Of a DNA stretch of 64,000 bases, positions 12,907 to 25,185 are shown in pieces. Each line of letters starts with the position of its first letter. Position 1 is the stretch's first letter. This DNA comes from Effrenium voratum. Its lineage: Eukaryota; Sar; Dinophyceae; Suessiales; Symbiodiniaceae. The notes beneath the pieces were generated by a model that was not told where the DNA came from, ran no database searches, and saw nothing but the letters and a program-made list of their open reading frames with translations. The DNA is taken from assembly GCA_963377175.1 (NCBI GenBank), contig CAUJNA010000856.1, positions 35,588-99,587 of the forward strand. Direction: 5' to 3'. The position numbers were made by a program, and so were the translations under genes.

Positions 12907-15900
12907 GGCCACACACGGCTGCTACCTTGAGCATGCTCACAGGTCCACGGACGGGCTGCAACAACACCAGCGGGCTGCGCGCAAACATGCGGCAAGTTCA
13001 GTGGTGCCGCATCAAACGCCAAGTTGACAAAGCGCCCCCTGCGGCCCAGGCATGCAAGAGGATGGGCTCTTCGGCGCGCGGGCAGGCACTTGACCTAAGG
13101 CGGATAACCTGGGTGAATTCAATCCGTCACCTTCTTGGGTCACATTCCCCGAGACCAGCTTTAAGAATCTGGTGTCCTGTGTGAGGTAGCCGGGGTGACG
13201 ACAGGGCTCAGCGCGGCACATTGGCTTCAAAAACTTACAAGGAATCTTGAGACTGGAGTCAAGAAAAGACAAAGACTTTTACTGAGCATACCAGACCCCT
13301 CCTCCGAATTTTGAGACTGGAGTCGTGTTAATCTAAAAGAAAATTCATTTGGTGCGCCACAACCCTCCTTCCACCCCTCACCCCTGAAAAGGTAACTGGC
13401 CAATCAGGCCTCTCCATCTTGAGCTCGCAGCCAGCCATCTCGGATGTGCAGCGCCGAGAAGGTGCCGAACTGACAAGTTCACGCGCTGCCAGCTACCAAA
13501 CTGCTCACATGAGAAGCCACTGCCCGCGCAGCTTGGTGAGTTAGAGCCGGATGGTTTGGAGGTCTTCAAACTGGGTTTCTCAACTTACCCTCTACAAGAA
13601 CCAAGGCACACACTGTCTAGAAGGAAAGTGACTTGGGCTTGCATCTTGCCTCTGCGTAGAAGTCCTCTGCTGACTCACACTCACTTTTCTCGGCCTGAGT
13701 TTGCGAACAAGCCCAACCACTTTCAACATACGTTCATCGCTGCTGCACAATGCTTTCGTGAGCCCAAAGGTTGTTGGAGCTGAGAATCTGGCTGCACCCT
13801 GCTCGTTGCCGGGGCACCAGCAGATTCGGAAAATGCCACCAGAGACAACTCGCCTCATGGCCACTCCGGCAAATCAAGGTTTGATCTCTATTTGGTGCGT
13901 GGGCCCAGTATGCCGAGCTCAAAACAGTTCTGGCCAGGTGAGCATGGGATTCCCATCGGTTGAGCCTGACAGCTGAAGCCAAGCAACGCGTCAAAGACCA
14001 GAAAAGAACCACGAAAGCAGCATGCCCCCGGTCCTAGTATGCCCGGAGTGTTCGGCGCTTCGGCGAGCGGCCCTCGCCTTTCGCAATGGCACATGCTCTT
14101 CGCACCTCTTCCAGGTCAAACGACCACCGCACTTCAGGGGTCACTGGATTGCCCCTTCAAAAGTTGCCATCTACTGGCGGCTTCCATTGAAACTGCCACT
14201 TTGGAGGCTCCGAAAAGGGAAGTGGAAGAAACCCGGCACTTCCAAAAGGAAAAAGCACAAGGCGAGTTCGCGGCTTGAGGCGAGTTCGCTGGTCACTTGG
14301 ACTGGGGCGCGCGCAGTTCAGAGGTATGCTGCTCCGACCTGAGACCAAATCTGGAGCTGGTTGCCGCCATGACGCGAAAGCCGCTCTGAGCGGCGCTCTG
14401 AGCGCCGGTCCCTGGGTGACCGCATTGGGTGCTGAAGTCTACGACCCTCACCTGGAAGGCCAATCACAGGCTGGCATCACATTTCAAAGTCCGCACCAAG
14501 CTTGCCCTACGTCCAAGCTTCGTATATAAGCGCCACGCGCGATCTTCGACTGATAGCTCGGGGCCCTCAATCAAAGGGAGAGTGTCTGCAGGAAATCAAC
14601 GATTGACATCTTGGGTTCCTGCCACTAAGTCGACAGAGAAGACCACGTGTGGCAACACGCGCAGCCTCTAGAAACATGGCAGACATAGACGTTGCAGTCA
14701 GCCAACATCCATAGCTTAGGCGATTTGTTTCGCTTTGGCCTGCTTCCATCGCACCCAACACCGGCGACACAAAACCATAGATCAATCCCAACTGCGTGGT
14801 TTCTCCCCCCCTCCCTCAGCCCCCCCCTCCCTCACGCCCCCCTTCGTAACGAAAACGAAATGTGCGCGCGTGCCCTTGTCGCAGTTTCCGGGGTCGCTGC
14901 TCGAAGCCGCCGGACGCCTGCAAGCCTGGGACACGGAAAGCGGGGTGAAGAGAAGTCCTGATTCAAACTTGGCTGGAATTCGGACCCCAGCAACAAACTA
15001 TTTGTTTTTCCTGGAAAAGAAAGGGGACCCCAAAAAAGGAAACAATCAACATGCAAAGCGAAGAAAAGGGGCTGTGGCTTCGTTGCTGCTTTTGCCGTGT
15101 GTCTCTTATTTCTCACTTGTTTGAGGGAGTGGAATGGCAACATGAGAGCAGGGCACCGACTTTGTGGTACACGTCTTCGCCATGTGTTGTTGACTTGCTG
15201 ATGTTCCATCTGGTTTTTCCCAAGCCATGCCGTGGGCATGGCCGCGTCGGAGCTTCCTCTCAAGCTGGCAACAAACGCACGCCACAAGGCCACGGCGCAG
15301 ATCGGGCCAGAATGCCTGGACGCTGCCTGAGCTCGAGCAGCAAGCAGTAAGTGACGCAAGCTGAAAACGCGGCTGGCGCTGCTTCCAATCAGCTCGCAAC
15401 GCAACGAAGAACATACTGTGGATACCGGGGTATCATCAGAAACGCTGGTGCGCTACGGATGTTGCAACCATCCACGGCTTTTCGGTCGCGAGGCGCCGGC
15501 CAATCTCAACCTGGAAGTCGATATCTCGACCGCAGCTTCTGCCTGCCACGCCCAAACGCCTCTCTCCGGGCTAGCGGCTAGGGGCGGTGCCCAAAGCCTC
15601 GGCCCGAGCAAAGGCAGACGTAGTACAGCCCGCTCCGCGACAACGCCAGGGGCCCCCACCTTGGGCTTTCCCCCGCGAGGCAAGCCCCACCCACCATAGC
15701 ATGCGCTCAGGAGATTGTCATAACTGCCACGATCCACGCGAAGAACTAGGCTTCCTCTGGCGTTTGTTCTCTCCTTCGCTGGGTGGTCGGCGTCTGGGCA
15801 GTGTTGGGGTCGCCACCACTCCCCGCCGCATTCGGGTCCTGAAAAAGCAAGAAAGCAGAACTGCCGCTCAATGGCCACTGGAAACAGGTTGTCCATCCAT

Positions 15901-17756
15901 CCATCCATCAGACAAAACTGAACTGCACCGATACAAACAAAGCCGAACCGAAATGACGGCCAAACAAAAGTGGTGATGCAGCCTCAGCCAGCTGACCGCG
16001 AAGATGCTCTGTGCCGTTGAAGGTCCTTGGTAAAACCACGGCGCAGGCACGGAAATGACGCAAGGCACGGAAATGCACGGCTGGAGGAGGCGAACAAGTT
16101 CCCACCAGAAGGGTTGGGCTGAGCAGAATGGCGTGGCTGCACAAGGGGAAGGCAGCCCTTTCACTGGATGCTCCAAAATTGGTGAGCCACAAGGCTGGCA
16201 CCCTTCTTGGCCACAGCGCAGGGGTGCTAACACCTCAGCGCCACCCCATGCCAGCACATTCCTAGCAGTACTTTGTGCTGAGCCTTCGACCAGCCTGAGC
16301 CTTTGCGACTGTCCATCACCCAGGCCAAATCCCAGCACCTGTGCAGCACCGTTGCTATGGCGCACAGGAGCAAACGCAACCAATGGACATGACAAAGGAA
16401 ACGTCATCTACGCATGCCCCGGCAATGTTCACAAGATGGCTTCCGGAAGGTCTATAAAGCTTCTTCGAGAGCTGGGCGAACGTGCCCCGAAATTCTGGGC
16501 CGCGCGCTGTGAGGGAAAAGTTCACCCCAACCTTAGCGCAAAGTAGCATGATGATGGAAAGAGATGTCACCTCCCTTCACCAGCCATTTCTCTCTTCTTG
16601 GCTGGTCACCCTTTCCCTTCATCTCCTCGTCTTTCCTGTTGACGAGGTAAGATGAGATGAAAGTAAAAGAAAAGCATTCTAAAGTTGTATCTAGAGATTT
16701 CCAAGATTCTAGGAGATACAATATGAAAGAGAAATAGCTTCAGAATCCATTCCTTCGTGTCATCTGGATTCTTCTGGCGGTTTGGAGCTGTCCACGGGGT
16801 GCTGCACCAATTGGTACCAAGAGCTGGCGAGTTGTAGTGCAAAGGGCAAGCCCCCTATCCATCAAACCTACAAAACCCACTCACCAGCTCGGGCTTGGCT
16901 GACAAAGTGAGTGAGACCATTCTGCCACGTCGGCAAAACGCACTTAGCATCCTGCGCGCACCATGCGCCTGTCAAAGCCCTCTGCGCCAGTGACCTGCCC
17001 AAATGTGCCAATGCCAAGGAGACAAGGCATCAAGACTCCATGTTTTGTGTTCTGCATGCCTAGTAACACCTCAAGTAACAAGGTGACTTGACCGTGGCAC
17101 AGGTGAAGCCGGCACACTGAACCGCTTCGCAGTGCGGAATGCCACCTCCCCCATCTTAGCACTGCGCCTCAAGCCGAGTTGGCCCGGCAATGGAGAAGTT
17201 GCCAAGGTCAAGGTCAAACCTCTGCATGCTCGAATTTCAGGCGTGTTTCGGAGCCTTGCCTCTGCAAGAAAGCCCGCTGGTGAAATCAAGCAATCCCAGG
17301 GACCAGGCATAGCATCAGAGTTGCAGATCACTGCTCCTGCCTGAGGTGCCAATTGGCACGGTACACACAACCCTCAGCGCCTCAGCACCCTGGGATCTGG
17401 CAGACACATTCTCGGCCATCCAATCGTCAAACAGCATCGTGTCGTTGCTGAAATTGCTGTCATTCTCACCTCAAGGCTTTCGGCATCAAAACCGTGAGGG
17501 CCACAAGCAATCATGCAACCTCACCATGGCACGTGCCTTCGGCACACCTTTTTGCGGGCACAAGCCTTGCCACTTGCGGACATCTACGCCTCTGTCCAGG
17601 GTGCTTCATGCCCCCGCCCCATACCCCAATCTGCGGGAAGCTGATCTAGAGCTCACAGACCCAACCTAGCGTCCCTGCTCCTTGTCAGAGCTTGAACGGT
17701 GAAACATGCCGTAACTCAGAGGTCCCCAGCTGAACCACGCCACCCAAGCTGTTGAA
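12907..17756. other. Long stretch without a recognisable gene
   Basis: Between the methyltransferase start and the topoisomerase stop. I read both strands and found no conserved motif, only frames typical of GC-rich noncoding DNA. A small AT-richer island at 16.58-16.80 kb contains imperfect fold-backs, for example TTGTATCT (16684-16691) facing AGATACAA (16713-16720), and CAGAATCCA facing TGGATTCTTCTG, so a small foldback element is possible. Confidence 0.35.
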
Positions 17757-20700
17757 TCACTCAAAGCAGTAGGAAGACGGAAAATGCATCGCCCACGGGA
17801 ACTTCGTTCGGATGGTCTTCGGAAAGACCTTCTCGATGCAAAGGTCCACCTGGGCAAATCGAAGGGAAGCGGCAAGCAGTTGTGCCGGTCCGGGTGGTCA
17901 GCACAAGTGCTGCCCAAGTGGCCTTCTTGCACCATGCGACGGTGATCCTGGGATCCATGTAGTTCACCTTCGAAGTCCCCAATGACACAGTCTTGTTCGC
18001 CTCCTTGTTTTCGATGGCGCTCTTGTGCTTCTCCATCCGAAACCTAACTTCCGTCATCTTCCTTGGCGGAAGGAGCTGCCTAACGGATCCAAGAAATGGC
18101 ATCAGATGCCTTTGCTTGCCCTACAACACACTCTCACTGGCCATATATGCCTACGCTCCAAAAAACGAGTTGCTGTGCTTGAACACAGCTCAGTGTCTTG
18201 CAAATCACCGACTATTGCTCAGAACGTTTCGGCATGGACTTTTTTTGTTGCCTCATGTCCCGTCCTCTTCGTTCCCTGCAGGTCCTTGGGAAGCTTCGTC
18301 GCAGACTCCTGGCAGACGAGTTCCTCCCTTTCCCTCGACAGCCCTCAACTGGGTCAACCATGCGGTCCTTGATAGGTCTTCCTTCCTGTAGGGCATGCAA
18401 ATTCCGCTTGAGCTGCTTGTAATTCTTCTCCAGGTCTGTCACGACCTTTTGCATCTTCTCTACTGATTGAGCATGCCCCTTGGACTCAGCCTTCTGGTGA
18501 TTACCTGGACACTCATCGTAAGTTGCAAGTGCCCGACACACAAACTACGGACACTCCTGGCTGCCACAAATGCTGAGGACATCATGTTTCTTTCCAAGCA
18601 GCACAAAATCGCCACCTGTCGGTTGGCGTCATTGTAGAATTGGTACAGCTGGTCCTGGCCCCAGAAGTGGAACCATGGTGCCCGCTCTGCCTGGGGACTA
18701 CTCACAGCGGGTCCTGGGAGAAGGCCTGTCTCTTGGACATGTCGAACTTTGACAGTTCGTTCTGCAGAGTGAAGGAGGCATTGTACGTGCGGAACACCTT
18801 GGCCGACAAATCCTCCATGAAAGTCTTGAAGTACCTGGAGAATCGCATTATCAGCTCGTCATACACTAAGGAAGAAGCACACAAGAAAAAGACAAACAAA
18901 GAAATCCAAACGATTCAAAGCTCAGGCATCCAAGAAGCTCGTTGAGATCCGACGGCGTGATCTTGTCAAAGACCTGATCCGTCTTGGACTTGCCGTGTAT
19001 GAAGCCCTTGACATTCTCAAAGACCCGCGGAGTCACCTCCACGCTGTTGGTGTACCGGATCGAGTCCTGGCAGGAAAAGCACTTGCGCCGCGAGGGGCAG
19101 CCACCACAAGCTGTCCAGGAAAGTATCAAACTCGGCGGGGGAACTCAACATGCTTACACGTGGGCCATCTCGCTCGCTCTAAACGAAAGAAAGCCCTGTT
19201 GAGGGTCCTTAAGTCCTTGAGGCATGCCCATTTTCAAGGGAACCCTCCCTTAGTGGCGTCCTTACCCAAGAAGTCCAGGGAGATGGTCGAAGGCTCGCTG
19301 AGCTCCAGGTGCTCCACACGTAGGGAGCAGCAGCCCACCGTGTCCGCCTCCTCCTCGGTGTCCTTCTCCCCGCCCACACGCAGCGCCAACTTGTCGATGA
19401 AATACGTGGCCGTGGCCTTCTGCCTCTCAACGATGTTGTTGCCTTAGCAAAAAGCCCAAATGTACGCCGAGGGGCCGCAAGCGAGACCTCTTCGCTTTTT
19501 TGGCATGTCTCGGGGCCGCATACGGACCAAACAACCGGGGACGCACGTTCCCATGTTGCAAGCCGCTTTTTGGGCCGAGCTGCTGTGCTGCAGCTTCTCG
19601 TAGGAAGCCCGGATCTTGTCAATGGTGGCCACCAGCCGCCTGGCACGGTCGTACTTGAGCATGTCTGGCTGGCCTTTCAAGCCGCTGGTGGCGGCGAAGG
19701 ACACGTACTTGGCGTCCCCCAGCAGCCCATCCTCGAAGGTGGCGATCCACTGCACCGCGTTCTCATGCACCACGTCTCGCCAGGCATGGCCCGGCATGCC
19801 CAAGACTTTGGGCACGCAGGCGGTCTCCCCGATGTTGATTGTCACACCTTTACGTTCACAACAGCATGATTCAAATCACCCACCCTCAAAACAAAAACCT
19901 CACACCCACCCAAATCGCCAGCAGAGAGCCTGTCAACGCAAGATATACGTGTATCTATATATATATATGCGTACAACAAATTAAGGAAAAATGCCAAGAA
20001 AACTAGACCCAACATTTGCATCTCGCGATTCAGGCTTGTCAAACCTCCAGCTGAGCATCTCTCTGGGAAGGTCCGCTTTTTCAGCAGCCCCTGCTTGGGA
20101 TGTTCCCCGCGACCACGGAAGAGCTGTGGTGGCTCTAGCCTGCATCGCACCGAAGGATTGCTCGTGGGACCATGCTCCCACCAAAAGGGGGGAACCTCCT
20201 TGGTCAGGTTGAAAGGGCAAACGTGAGTGACCTAATCATGTTTTGTGTGCCGCACTTTGACACTTCTATCAAGATCGCTGTTTTGGACAACCTGGCTTCC
20301 TAAAAGAAGCAGGTTCTGGACACTTGAAATGTACATTTGCCCGCCTGAAATTGCCCAGCTTCTCTCGAACTCCGTTGACTATGGCGTGGCCTGAGGCCAG
20401 CATTACAAACGCGCAGGCGGAGATTGCAGACCATATGGCTGGGGTTGCCCTGGTAAAAGGAACCAAGGACTAAACCTGCGCTCCCCTGGTGGTTTGATTT
20501 GACCCACACTCATATGCAGTTCCGGTGCTATACCACTCCGTGTCCTTGGCAGTCTTCGCCTTCTCGGATTCCTGGCAAGGGGCCCCCAAAACCGTCCCAG
20601 CTCAAGCTCGCAGTCTCTGGCCTTCTCCTCCTTGCTGCGGTTCAGCCGCTTCTGCCGCTCCTTCTCCCTGTGCTCAGACCTCGGAGCTTCTGGAGGCCAT

Positions 20701-22697
20701 GCAGCCGGCTGCGAGTCAGCCAGGCCGCATCAAGGAGAAGTCGCACTTCTTGAAATCCTTGATGGTCGTGTCCTTGGGCAGGAAATCCTTGAAAGTCTTC
20801 CAAAAGTTCTTGATGAATATGTCCTGGGGTTGCACAACCTCCGGCACATGGCCCCGCACATGTCCACGCACAAAAAACACACAAATGCACCCACCCGGTC
20901 ACCCCGCTCCTTCGACTCATATGGAGTACCCTTGACAGAGGTCCAGTAATAGGCGATCTCTTCCTCAGAGCGCGCGTGCGGCGTGCGGGAGCGAGCCGCG
21001 CACGTCTGGCCACTACTGGAAGCCAGGGCGCTGCTTCCTGAGGCAAGTTGACTTTCTGGCCATCATAAATCAGTGGAATCCCGTGTGCCTCGTAATCTGG
21101 AGCAAAAAGAAGCCTAAGCCGCCAAAGTCTGGAGCAGAAAGGCAAGCCCAAGAGGACTCAATGACTGGCATTGCTTTCCTTCCCTTTCCTTCCCTTTGCT
21201 GTCCGCGCAGCCCGTGGTGCTCGAAGGTGTCCCACTTCTTGGCTCCACGCTTGCCACTCTCTGCGCCATCTGCGCGCTCCCACCATCTGTTCACCGGCTC
21301 GTAGTCATCCTCAGTCCTCGGCCGGCCCCCCAGGCATTCAGCGAGCGTCACATTTTAAGCGTTGCACATGGGGGGTGGGGGGGGGGGGGAGGGGGGCCTG
21401 GGGCAGGAAGGCGCCCGAAACGCCCTGGGCGTTAGAAATGCGGGCAATCACACTGCATACCAGGGGGAAGATCAGCCAAACGCCGAGAAATGCGTGCAGG
21501 AACCAAAGTTGGAGCAGGATGTATCTAAATCGCGAGGATGTGCTCGAGAGGTCCTATCCTTGCTTGCACGGTAACCACGCAGGCATATCGGCATATTTGT
21601 CCATACTTGACTGCCTGCACCACAAAACGGCACAGCATACGAGCACCAGTTGTGAATGAGAACAACAATGACAACATTTGCCTCACAGTGACGGTGCCTT
21701 GTTTTTGTCTTTGCAGCTTGCTCAAGACAGAGGCATTGGCACGCTTGTATTGCAGGGCCAAGACTGCCAGGCCGGTAGCCTAGAATGAAACATCCCAAAC
21801 TATCCAAACTCACAAATTGAGGGGACTAGTCCTTGACAGTAGTCCAGTGTCAGCCTGAGAGAAACAAAGTCTCTATTGGCCGAGCGGGAAACACAAGGTC
21901 TGTCTCAAAGTAGGGGAACCCTTGTTGGCGGGTTTTAAAGGGAAACCAAAGAGGAACCAAAGGGAAACCAAAAAGAAACCAGGGGGAATGGGTCTCTAAC
22001 TTTGGGAAACACCCAAAATTTACAACCTGCACCAGTGTCGCCAGGACTCTTCAGCAGAACCTTTTGCTCCGCGGCAGTTTTCGCCTTCTTCGCGACCGGC
22101 CAGGTTTTCGCCTTCTGGAGCGCGGGCTTCGCCCTTACTTTGCTGGTCAAACTGGGGTCCCGAATCTTCAGGGGAAAGCACGACAATCTGGCATTAGGAT
22201 TCAGGGCTGATTTGAACAATTCAGATTTTGCAGGACATCGGCAGGTCCACTCACTCACATAAAACGCCACCAAGTGTCCGGACAGCGGTCTTATCATTGT
22301 CATGCTTGTGATGGTGGTGCTTATGTTTTTTCTCCTTCTTTTTCTCCTTCTTATCCTTTTTGTCCTTCTTCGCCTTGTCCTGACGACTGCCCAAATTGAG
22401 ACTTGATCCTCCTGCATCAACAAACGCGCACCAGTCCTTATCCTTATGCTTCTTTTCCTTCTTCTCTTTCTTCTCCTTTCCCGGCTTGCCTTCTTGGTTG
22501 GCCTTCTCTTTCTTCTCCTTCTTCTCCTTCTTGTCCTTTTTCTCCTTCTTCTCCTTCTTCTCTTTCACTTCCTTGCAGGTCAGGTGAAGCCGCTGCAAAC
22601 AACCCGGCTCAGCCCGGCTCCTTATCAGGCTTCTCCAGCTCCACCATTGTTTGCATGCCACTTCCGCCCTGGCAGCTGGGGCGAGCCTGTCAGACAT
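17757..22697 (-). CDS. TOP1: DNA topoisomerase I (eukaryotic type IB), about 20 exons
   Basis: Nuclear type IB enzyme that relaxes supercoils by a transient 3'-phosphotyrosyl link. ATG at 22697 (MSDRL) precedes the Lys/Glu-rich N-terminal domain (22.58-22.26 kb, [16 protein letters not shown]). Then come KWDTFEHHG (21.22), [16 protein letters not shown] (21.05), [16 protein letters not shown] (20.95), [13 protein letters not shown] (20.80), [14 protein letters not shown] (20.37), [14 protein letters not shown] (20.12), [14 protein letters not shown] and [18 protein letters not shown] (19.84-19.70), [15 protein letters not shown] and [16 protein letters not shown] (19.43-19.30), [19 protein letters not shown] (19.06), [17 protein letters not shown] (18.80), [12 protein letters not shown] (18.63), a helical linker (18.45), and [17 protein letters not shown] (17.97). 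The catalytic Tyr codon is 17961-17959. The C-terminus [17 protein letters not shown] ends at 17757. All expected blocks are present in order, so the gene looks intact. An introner-like element separates two exons near 20.45 kb. Confidence 0.92.
20432..20516 (-). mobile_element. Introner-like element in a TOP1 intron (copy 2)
   Basis: The element is flanked by direct CATATG copies (20432-20437 and 20511-20516). On the minus strand it begins GTGGGTCAAATCAAACC and shares the core CGCAGGTTTAGTCCTTGG with other copies. The GTGGGTCAAAT end is an in-phase donor candidate (GAGT|GTGGGT) for joining to the exon that begins CACGCCATAGTCAAC after CCTCAG|GC. The opposite inverted end is eroded. Confidence 0.65.
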
Positions 22698-23384
22698 TAC
22701 CGCAAAAGCGCTCGAGCCAGATGAGACCCGAGCGAGCAACACCAACCAGCGTGACTGAATGACCTCCAAAACTCCCCCTTTTACTCAGATGCCCAGTGGC
22801 CATGGCAAAAAAAGGCATCCATTTTTGGGGTTGGTTAACTTTGAAGAAAACCCTTCTTAAAAAAGGAAAGAAGGGCACCACTGGGCAACTAGGCTTGCGT
22901 CACACCACAAAGGCGCATGCAAGCTTCCAACAACCTCATCTCAGCTTGCAGAGTGTGCACTTGGCCCCTGGGCTCTCATTGCTGCCGTTCTCTCCTCGCG
23001 CGCCAAAACCGCGCGAGCACCATGCGGGCTGAGTGTCAAAACCGTGAACCTGCGGCTTGGCGCGCAGCCACATCCAAGAGCCCCAGTCCTGCAGCCTCGT
23101 ACGAGGCCTTGGGCTGTGGACGAAGCACCCTCTCTCTCCCTCTCTCCGCCCTCTGTTCTATGCTTGAATGCGATCCGCCTGGCTCAGCGCGGTCTTCGCG
23201 CAAGGCAGAACATATGAGTCACAATCCAAACCCTGGTACAAAAATGGTGAACCCAGAACCATGTAAAGAATTGGAAAGGCGGCCGCAACCATTTCCGGCT
23301 GGGACTGCCCCTTACTAACCTTCATCTACCGGGTTTTGATTGTGGCTCATATCAACTTATTAACCACCCCCTCTGTGCCTTTGG
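22698..23384. other. Intergenic, TOP1 upstream / J-protein downstream
   Basis: No exon recognised. It should hold the TOP1 5' flank on the minus strand. I see no TATA-like or other promoter element that I would defend, nor a spliced-leader acceptor that can be separated from random AG. Confidence 0.4.
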
Positions 23385-24543
23385 TCATGCCTCAGGCAGA
23401 AACCAAGGCTTCAGTTCCGAGAGCTGTTGAAAGACTCGCGTGGCTATGTCCGCGGACTCCTTGCTCTTGTCCGGATGCCATCGCAAGCACAAAGCACGCC
23501 TCAGGGAAGCCAACTGCGTTGCCTCTTTGGGGAAGGCCCAGATGCAACTCCCCGGGACTCTCGCGCGGCTAAGGTGAAAGCAACTGAGGTCCCGGCCAAA
23601 CTCGCTTCCGCGACTCCAGTGGCTCGTGGCGTTGGGAGGACAACTCGCGCAGAATACTCGACGTCTCCGGCGTGGGGTGATCCACCTTTGGAGGCTTTGG
23701 CTCCTGCGCTCCTGGCCGGTGCCGGCCAGGCGGCGCATCTCCGGGGTCCCTCTGCCACTCGCTGCGCGCATGGCGCTCGTCACGCTGCGAATCCGGCTCA
23801 GCCCGCTCTGATTTCGGCATGTACCGCCACCACCTGGTTCGCCAACTTGCGCCTTCTCGGGCCTCTGCCTTCTCCCAGGCGTCATGCTCCGCAGCCGCCT
23901 TCTTCTGCTTGATGTCTTGCGCCAGCTTGTCAAACCAGGCCTCTTGGGCGCAGCGGCGCGCTGCCGCCTCCGCCTGCTCCTTCTGGATGTGAGCCAGGAG
24001 CTCCTGCCTCTCCAGCTCGGCCGCTGCTTCTAGCTCTTGCATCCGTCTCCGATGCTCACACTGTCTCGCATCGCGCTCACGAGCCCTCTGGAGCTCCTTC
24101 TCCGCATCTTCTGCTTCGCTCCTTCCCACGTCCTTTTGCTTCACTTCCACCGGGGGAAGCTTCTGGACTGGCACTTCTCTTGGGGCTCGTAGCTGTCTCA
24201 CCGCCTCCGCTTGGACCTTCAGGCGCCTGGCTGCATCTTGCAACTGCGCGGCCCCGTTGGTGGTGTCCTTCTCGATTTCTGGCTCGGTGCCAGCCAGCAG
24301 CGACTCGAAGAAATCCAGGGCCTCCCGGGTGGGCGGCTTGCCAGCCGGTCTTTCCAGCTGGCTCTTCTGCAGCAGCTGCTGGCGTCGCTTCTCTAGGAAG
24401 ACCGGCATGCTTTGCCACCGCTGCCAGCTGGATTGGTAATCAGCCTTTGCCATGGGTTCAGCCTGTCGCATGGGTCGCCCCAGGCCAGCCTCTCCCGATC
24501 GGCTCTCGGCAATGGCTGCGCCTGTGCCGTCACAGCTCACCAT
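23385..24543 (-). CDS. Coiled-coil protein with C-terminal J domain
   Basis: Probable Hsp70 co-chaperone-type protein. The main exon (24543 to about 23.60 kb) is strongly helical and charged, with heptad-like Glu/Lys/Arg/Ala runs (for example KELQRARERDAR, RRRMQELEAAAELERQEL), followed by a Pro/Arg/Glu-rich segment. A second exon, entered after CACCTTAG near 23.57 kb in another frame, has LRRALCLRWHPDKSKESAD with the diagnostic HPD tripeptide, then VFQQLSELKPWFL, and stops at 23385. Only helices II-III of a J domain are clear, so the domain is short or its first helix is diverged. The start ATG at 24543 is followed by GTGAGC, which could instead be a splice donor, so the N-terminus is uncertain. 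Client and partner cannot be inferred. Confidence 0.65.
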
Positions 24544-24909
24544 GGCGCTTCATGGCATGCAGGGGCATCGCAAATTGTCAGGTCGACTACATACTAGTAC
24601 CACTTCTGGGCCACTTGAAAGCCAGAAGCGTCACGCCATGCACGCAATAGCAAGTGTGCATGAACAAGCTGACCGCAAAGGACTGAAGACATGAAGGCAG
24701 CAGACTCGCGAAACAACTGTCTGGGGGTATCACCTGAAGGCGGCGGAAAGCAGCAAAAGCGGGGCCGTAGTCCTCCCACACTGTCAAGACGGATCATTTG
24801 AAAACCAAGCCAAAACTACAAGGCCCTCTGATGTGAGCATCACAAAAGTGCTGGCATTTGTAAGCGGGCAAGTATAAAAAGGCGGCCATTTCTGGAGAGA
24901 AAGGGGCAA

Positions 24910-25185
24910 TTAAACGCCAATGTCCTCCCAGGAGAACTCGTAGTCCCAGCTGAAGTTGGAGTCATTTGTGTCATTCCTGGGCAGAGCTTGTTTTTCAGCC
25001 TCCCACCCCCCTCCGTTGTTCACCCCCCTGTATCGTTGCAACGTCGCTTGCTGCAACCTGGAGGGAAGAGGAGCAAAACGATGAAAAAATTCTGGGGCAG
25101 CGACGTGATGTTCACCTGCCAGCGAGGCAGCTGAGACAGCAACCCTCAAGTGCTTGCGCTCCCCGGCTGGCCCGGCCGGCTGCAA
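24910..25185 (-). CDS. Possible C-terminal exon, unknown protein
   Basis: Minus-strand frame ending SNFSWDYEFSWEDIGV and a stop at 24910. The last ~30 residues look protein-like (acidic, aromatic), while the upstream part reads less convincingly and may be intron. No family recognised. Listed because it lies upstream of the J-protein gene and may mark a separate gene end. Confidence 0.25.
   Translation of the reverse strand: MQPAGPAGERKHLRVAVSAASLAGEHHVAAPEFFHRFAPLPSRLQQATLQRYRGVNNGGGWEAEKQALPRNDTNDSNFSWDYEFSWEDIGV

Noticed and set aside
22396..22724. Plus-strand Phe/Leu/Ser-rich ORFs suggesting a membrane protein
   Set aside because: Antisense shadow of the Lys/Glu-rich N-terminal domain of topoisomerase I.
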